This document shows, in pieces, positions 60,936-64,000 of a stretch of DNA of 64,000 nucleotides. Origin of the DNA: Lacrimispora sp. 210928-DFI.3.58 (GTDB lineage Bacteria; Bacillota; Clostridia; Lachnospirales; Lachnospiraceae); contig NZ_JAJCIC010000002.1 in NCBI RefSeq assembly GCF_020554865.1, forward strand, positions 1 through 64,000, in the 5' to 3' direction. Every line of letters starts with the position of its first letter. Position 1 is the stretch's first letter. The position numbers and the translations under genes were made by a program. Under the pieces are notes generated by a model. It made no database searches. It was not told where the DNA came from and saw only the letters and a list, made by a program, of their open reading frames with translations.

Positions 60936-61601
60936 ATGAGAACCCGCAAAATTGTTACAGATTCCATCAAGGACCAAATTTACGAACTGTTGAAGGAAGA
61001 GATCCTTACATGCAAAATCAAATCAGGAGAACGGCTTGTGGAGCAGACGATAGCAGATCGGATGCAGGTCAGCCGTTCTCCTGTACGTGAGGCCATCCAG
61101 CTGCTTGTAGGCGATGGGCTCGTAGTAAACATCACCAACCGCGGCGCATTTGTAAAAATGCCTTCCTTTGAAGAGATCAGCGATATGCTGGAAATGCGGC
61201 AGCTTTTGGAGATTTATTCCCTGCAGAAGGTAAACGAAAACATGACCGAGACAAAACGGAAAAAGCTTCTCTCCTTAAGGGATGAAATGACCCGCAGCAA
61301 GGACAGGGAGAACTACTTCATGACAGAGAAAAAGCTGTGGACCACCCTCATTGCCATGGCCGGCAATTCCTACATCATCAGCACCTATGGCAACATCTAC
61401 ACCATGCTTGAGAATTTCCGGGCCAGCATCTTCAAGCTGACTCCTGATTCCTATCTGTTCAACCTGAGGGAGCGCACGGTTATCATCGATGCCCTCCTGG
61501 AGGGAAACATCGATGAGGCCTGCAGACTGACCAAACTGCACATCCAGCATGCCGCCCAGATCATCCGGGAGGCCATGGAGCAGAAACAGAAGGCAAAATA
61601 G
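60936..61601 (+). CDS. GntR-family regulator, FadR/FCD type
   Basis: 221 residues. N-terminal winged helix-turn-helix (IYELLKEEILTCKIKSGERL; VEQTIADRMQVSRSPVREAIQLLVGDGLV). An all-helical FCD effector domain covers about 80-215, ending in ACRLTKLHIQHAAQIIREAM with metal-type His. RBS TTAGGAAGGATGCTTTT. Plus strand, divergent from the PPC-led catabolic row; FCD regulators typically respond to 2-hydroxy or sugar acids, which fits LarA and UxaA-type enzymes in the row. Confidence 0.9.
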   Translation: MRTRKIVTDSIKDQIYELLKEEILTCKIKSGERLVEQTIADRMQVSRSPVREAIQLLVGDGLVVNITNRGAFVKMPSFEEISDMLEMRQLLEIYSLQKVNENMTETKRKKLLSLRDEMTRSKDRENYFMTEKKLWTTLIAMAGNSYIISTYGNIYTMLENFRASIFKLTPDSYLFNLRERTVIIDALLEGNIDEACRLTKLHIQHAAQIIREAMEQKQKAK

Positions 61602-61614
61602 CGGTCTTCCCGTA

Positions 61615-62745
61615 TCAGCCAAAGTTCAGCTCCCTGAAGGTCTTCGGGAAATCTGTCACATTCTCATACCCATTCTCTGTCACGATAACCGTATCTGAAT
61701 GGCGGAAGCCTCCTACTCCCTCAATGTAGATACCGGGCTCAATGGTAAATACCATATCCTTTTGAAGCTCCAGATCCGAGTTGAAGATGAGATAGGGCTC
61801 TTCATGCCTGCCCAGACCCTGGCCATGTCCGATCCTGTGGATCGCATATTCCTCATAGCCGTACTTTCTCAGAACATCGCGCCCTGCTTTGTCAAGCTGG
61901 GCCGCGGTGATACCTGGACGCACCTTTTCCAGCACGGACAGCTGTGCCTCCAGCATAGCCTCAAAGGCCCTTCTCGCCTCCTCCTTTGGTCTTCCCACAA
62001 AAAAGGTCCTCTCCAGCTCCGCATAGTATCCGTTGATCGCAGGCTTCCTCACATGGATCACCATATCCCCCTCCTCGAACTTCCTCGTAGAGGAAAACAC
62101 ATGGGGCATCACCGTGCGTTCAGGCCCCGAGGGCGTGATACAGGCGGGAGAGGAAAAGGCATAGGGGTAATCCTTTCCCAGCATCTCATACAGAGCCTGG
62201 GTGCCGTACTGCTCAAATTCCATCTCGCTGATGCCCGGACGGGCGTGCTCTAGAGATTTTTCAAAGGCATAGCAGCAAAGGCGTCCCGCCTCCCTGATGT
62301 ATTCCTTTTCCTTCTCCTCTTTCACATAGCGCATCTGCACCAACAAGCCGCCGATATCGGACAGCTCCATCTTCTTTTCCTTCAGGGCCAGGGCGACCTT
62401 AAGGGACAGGCTTCCATACTCCACTCCCAGACAGCTTCCGGGCTTTAGAATCTGTCCCAGGCACTCCAGAGCAGAGGCGGCTCCCTCTGCCATTTCCGGG
62501 TGCTCATAATAGACGTGAAGATGCTCCACGCTGGTGGAATCTAAGTGGGCGTGGGCCTTTTCCAAAGCCGGAATGATCAGATGGGTTGTCTCATGGTCGA
62601 TGACGAACATGATGGGCCTTGAGTATGTGATCGCCTGGAAACCGCTCAGATACTGCATATTTTCAGGGCTGCACAGGATGCAGACATCCAAACCGTGCTC
62701 TCCCATGTACTTTCTTATATTTTCAATTCTGTGGAACGTATTCAC
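61615..62745 (-). CDS. M24-fold (Xaa-Pro peptidase/creatinase-like) protein with altered metal site
   Basis: 376 residues. N-terminal creatinase/prolidase domain about 1-130; pita-bread domain about 145-372. Of the five metal ligands of M24 peptidases, His in IGHGQGLGRHEEPYL and the first Glu in TIEPGIYIEG remain. The first Asp is not present in VIHVRKPAINGY, the second is Glu (AELERTF), and the last Glu is missing (GGFRHSDTV). That pattern is nearer to non-metal creatinase-like hydrolases than to active Xaa-Pro peptidases. It follows the AbgT transporter gene after a terminator, so it probably acts on the imported compound. Confidence 0.8.
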   Translation of the reverse strand: MNTFHRIENIRKYMGEHGLDVCILCSPENMQYLSGFQAITYSRPIMFVIDHETTHLIIPALEKAHAHLDSTSVEHLHVYYEHPEMAEGAASALECLGQILKPGSCLGVEYGSLSLKVALALKEKKMELSDIGGLLVQMRYVKEEKEKEYIREAGRLCCYAFEKSLEHARPGISEMEFEQYGTQALYEMLGKDYPYAFSSPACITPSGPERTVMPHVFSSTRKFEEGDMVIHVRKPAINGYYAELERTFFVGRPKEEARRAFEAMLEAQLSVLEKVRPGITAAQLDKAGRDVLRKYGYEEYAIHRIGHGQGLGRHEEPYLIFNSDLELQKDMVFTIEPGIYIEGVGGFRHSDTVIVTENGYENVTDFPKTFRELNFG

Positions 62746-62832
62746 CGCTTACCACTCTCCTTTCAATCCGGCAGGCGTGTATGCCGCCCAGTGACGGATA
62801 TTCTTCTAAACAACCGTATCTGTAATAAAACA

Positions 62833-62855
62833 GCCGCCGCAAATGCCGCGGCGGC
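62833..62855 (-). terminator. Terminator after the AbgT gene
   Basis: GCCGCCGC/GCGGCGGC eight-base stem, loop of seven; TGTTTTATT follows on the minus strand. It lies ten bases past the transporter stop codon. Confidence 0.8.
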
Positions 62856-62864
62856 CAATTCCTT

Positions 62865-64000
62865 TTACACGAACAGGTTTGCTCCCGGGCCTATAGGAAG
62901 TCCAATGAGCAGCCATATAACAGCTACCAGAGACCATACGATCAGGAATACGATGGAGTATGGAAGCAGTGTTGCCACATAAGTTCCGATACCGCTGTCC
63001 TTCTTGTACTTCTGCATGAACAGCAATATAACAGGCAGGAAGCTGTTAAGAGGTGTCACACTGTTAGTGCAGCTGTCACCGATACGGTACATGAGCTGAG
63101 TCAACTCAGGTGCAATGCCCAGCTGGATGAACATCGGCACGAATACAGGTGCAAAGATGTACCATTTTGCAGTACCGGAGTTCATGAAAATATTCAGGAA
63201 TGCTGTGATGATAACGAAAATCAGCAGCAGGACAATGTAATGGATATTCAGCCTTCCAATGAGCGCTGCTCCCTTAAACGCAAGGATCGATCCCAGGTTT
63301 GACTTTGCAAACCATTTCATGAACTGGCCTGCTGTCAGTGCAATCGCAAATACAGAGGATAACGAGCCAAAGGATTTGTAAATCTGTGCCACTACGTCCC
63401 TCTCTCCCTTAAAGATGCCTGTCTTAAAACCGTATACAAGAGACGGAATAAAGAACATCAGTGAAAGGATAGGGATCAAGGCGGACATCAGCAGAGAGCC
63501 GTTGATCAGGCTTCCTGTGTCTGGATTTCTGAAAATGGAGTTGCTTGGGATACAAAGTACCACAAGAATTGCCAGCATAGCGAACAGTGTAAGGCCAGCT
63601 GCCTTAAATGCCTTCTCCTCCACCGGAGAAACATCCTCAAGCTTTGTCTGGCTCAGATCCTCACCTGCATCCTTTGGATCATAAGTACCTAACATAGGCT
63701 CAACGATCTTCTCTGTTACCAATGTACAGGTAATTGCCAGTATGATAGCTCCTGCAAACATGAAATAATAGTTTGCCATAGGAGTTACCGTATAATCCGG
63801 AATCATGATATGGGATGCTTCCTGGGTAATGGCAGACATTACCGCATCTGTGTCTGTCAGGATCAGGTTTGCCGAGAATCCGGCTGTAACTGCTGCAAGA
63901 ATACCCATCATACCTGCGATCGGGTGCTTGCCATAGTTCAGGTAAATAACGCCTGCAATGGGAACCAGGACCAGGGTTGCAGAGGAGGAAGCCAGGTTTC
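62865..64000 (-). CDS. AbgT-family transporter, 5' end cut by the window edge
   Basis: The reading frame is open to base 64000 (378 codons visible); the start lies outside. Conserved AbgT segments are NLASSSATLVLVPIAGVIYL, YGKHPIAGMMGILAAVTAGFSANL, GSLLMSALIPILSLMFFIPS, AFLNIFMNSGTAKWYIFAPV and DSCTNSVTPLNSFLP. It has about nine hydrophobic segments. AbgT proteins move p-aminobenzoyl-glutamate or act as drug/antimetabolite pumps; here the neighbour is an M24-like hydrolase and a hydroxyacid pathway, so the substrate could be another acyl-amino acid. Confidence 0.9.
   Translation of the reverse strand, partial: NLASSSATLVLVPIAGVIYLNYGKHPIAGMMGILAAVTAGFSANLILTDTDAVMSAITQEASHIMIPDYTVTPMANYYFMFAGAIILAITCTLVTEKIVEPMLGTYDPKDAGEDLSQTKLEDVSPVEEKAFKAAGLTLFAMLAILVVLCIPSNSIFRNPDTGSLINGSLLMSALIPILSLMFFIPSLVYGFKTGIFKGERDVVAQIYKSFGSLSSVFAIALTAGQFMKWFAKSNLGSILAFKGAALIGRLNIHYIVLLLIFVIITAFLNIFMNSGTAKWYIFAPVFVPMFIQLGIAPELTQLMYRIGDSCTNSVTPLNSFLPVILLFMQKYKKDSGIGTYVATLLPYSIVFLIVWSLVAVIWLLIGLPIGPGANLFV

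Overview
The window looks like a chromosomal segment of a strict anaerobe of the Lachnospiraceae (Clostridium cluster XIVa). The signs are moderate G+C, AGGAGG-type ribosome-binding sites, choline-binding-like cell-wall repeat proteins, RNase Y, a clostridial-type DnaD/DnaI pair, a class-F flavodiiron fusion, a CBS/DRTGG family II pyrophosphatase and YesM/YesN-type signalling. Species is not inferred. Almost every gene is on the minus strand.

Layout. 1-2.7 kb: a secreted acidic/Cys-rich cell-wall protein broken by an in-frame TGA, next to a serine recombinase. 2.9-6.6 kb: serC-serA-DUF1015 (serine synthesis). 7.0-11.6 kb: leuB-ilvD-ilvB with a clear promoter. 11.8-16.6 kb: a second cell-wall-binding protein, rny, and recA-recX with a LexA box. 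16.8-25.7 kb: acyltransferase, prs, dnaI, dnaD, murC, a lone GltD-like flavoprotein, a NifX-like protein and an orphan HicB. 26-29.4 kb: cysK, a LysR regulator and metY. 29.5-37.8 kb: flavodiiron-rubredoxin-reductase fusion, aspA with a divergent LysR gene, a shikimate-kinase-like P-loop protein, a flavin reductase and the CBS pyrophosphatase.

38.2-46.8 kb is a compact seven-gene minus-strand unit: binding lipoprotein, AHL-lactonase-like hydrolase, RbsA-type ATPase, RbsC-type permease, YesN-type response regulator, a histidine kinase with no extracellular sensor, and a second RbsA-like protein whose ATPase motifs are mostly eroded. It reads as a combined import, hydrolysis and signalling system for an unknown, possibly lactone, ligand.

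47-54.6 kb: a third cell-wall-binding protein, a GNAT, malQ, an AraC regulator and glycogen phosphorylase. 54.6-64 kb: a catabolic cluster of split UxaA/SuyAB-like dehydratase, LarA-type racemase, 2-hydroxyacid dehydrogenase, RidA, MalY-like PLP enzyme and PPC protein. A divergent GntR/FCD regulator follows, then an M24 protein with a broken metal site and an AbgT transporter cut by the window edge. The order of activities suggests an amino acid to keto acid to hydroxy acid to dehydration/elimination route.

The intergenic regions are unusually rich in small palindromic repeats; at least five families (called A-E here) occur two or more times. One copy supplies the 3' end and stop codon of the degenerate ATPase gene. 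A cluster of DnaA-box matches sits between murC and dnaD-dnaI. No rRNA, tRNA, CRISPR array or complete insertion sequence was recognised.
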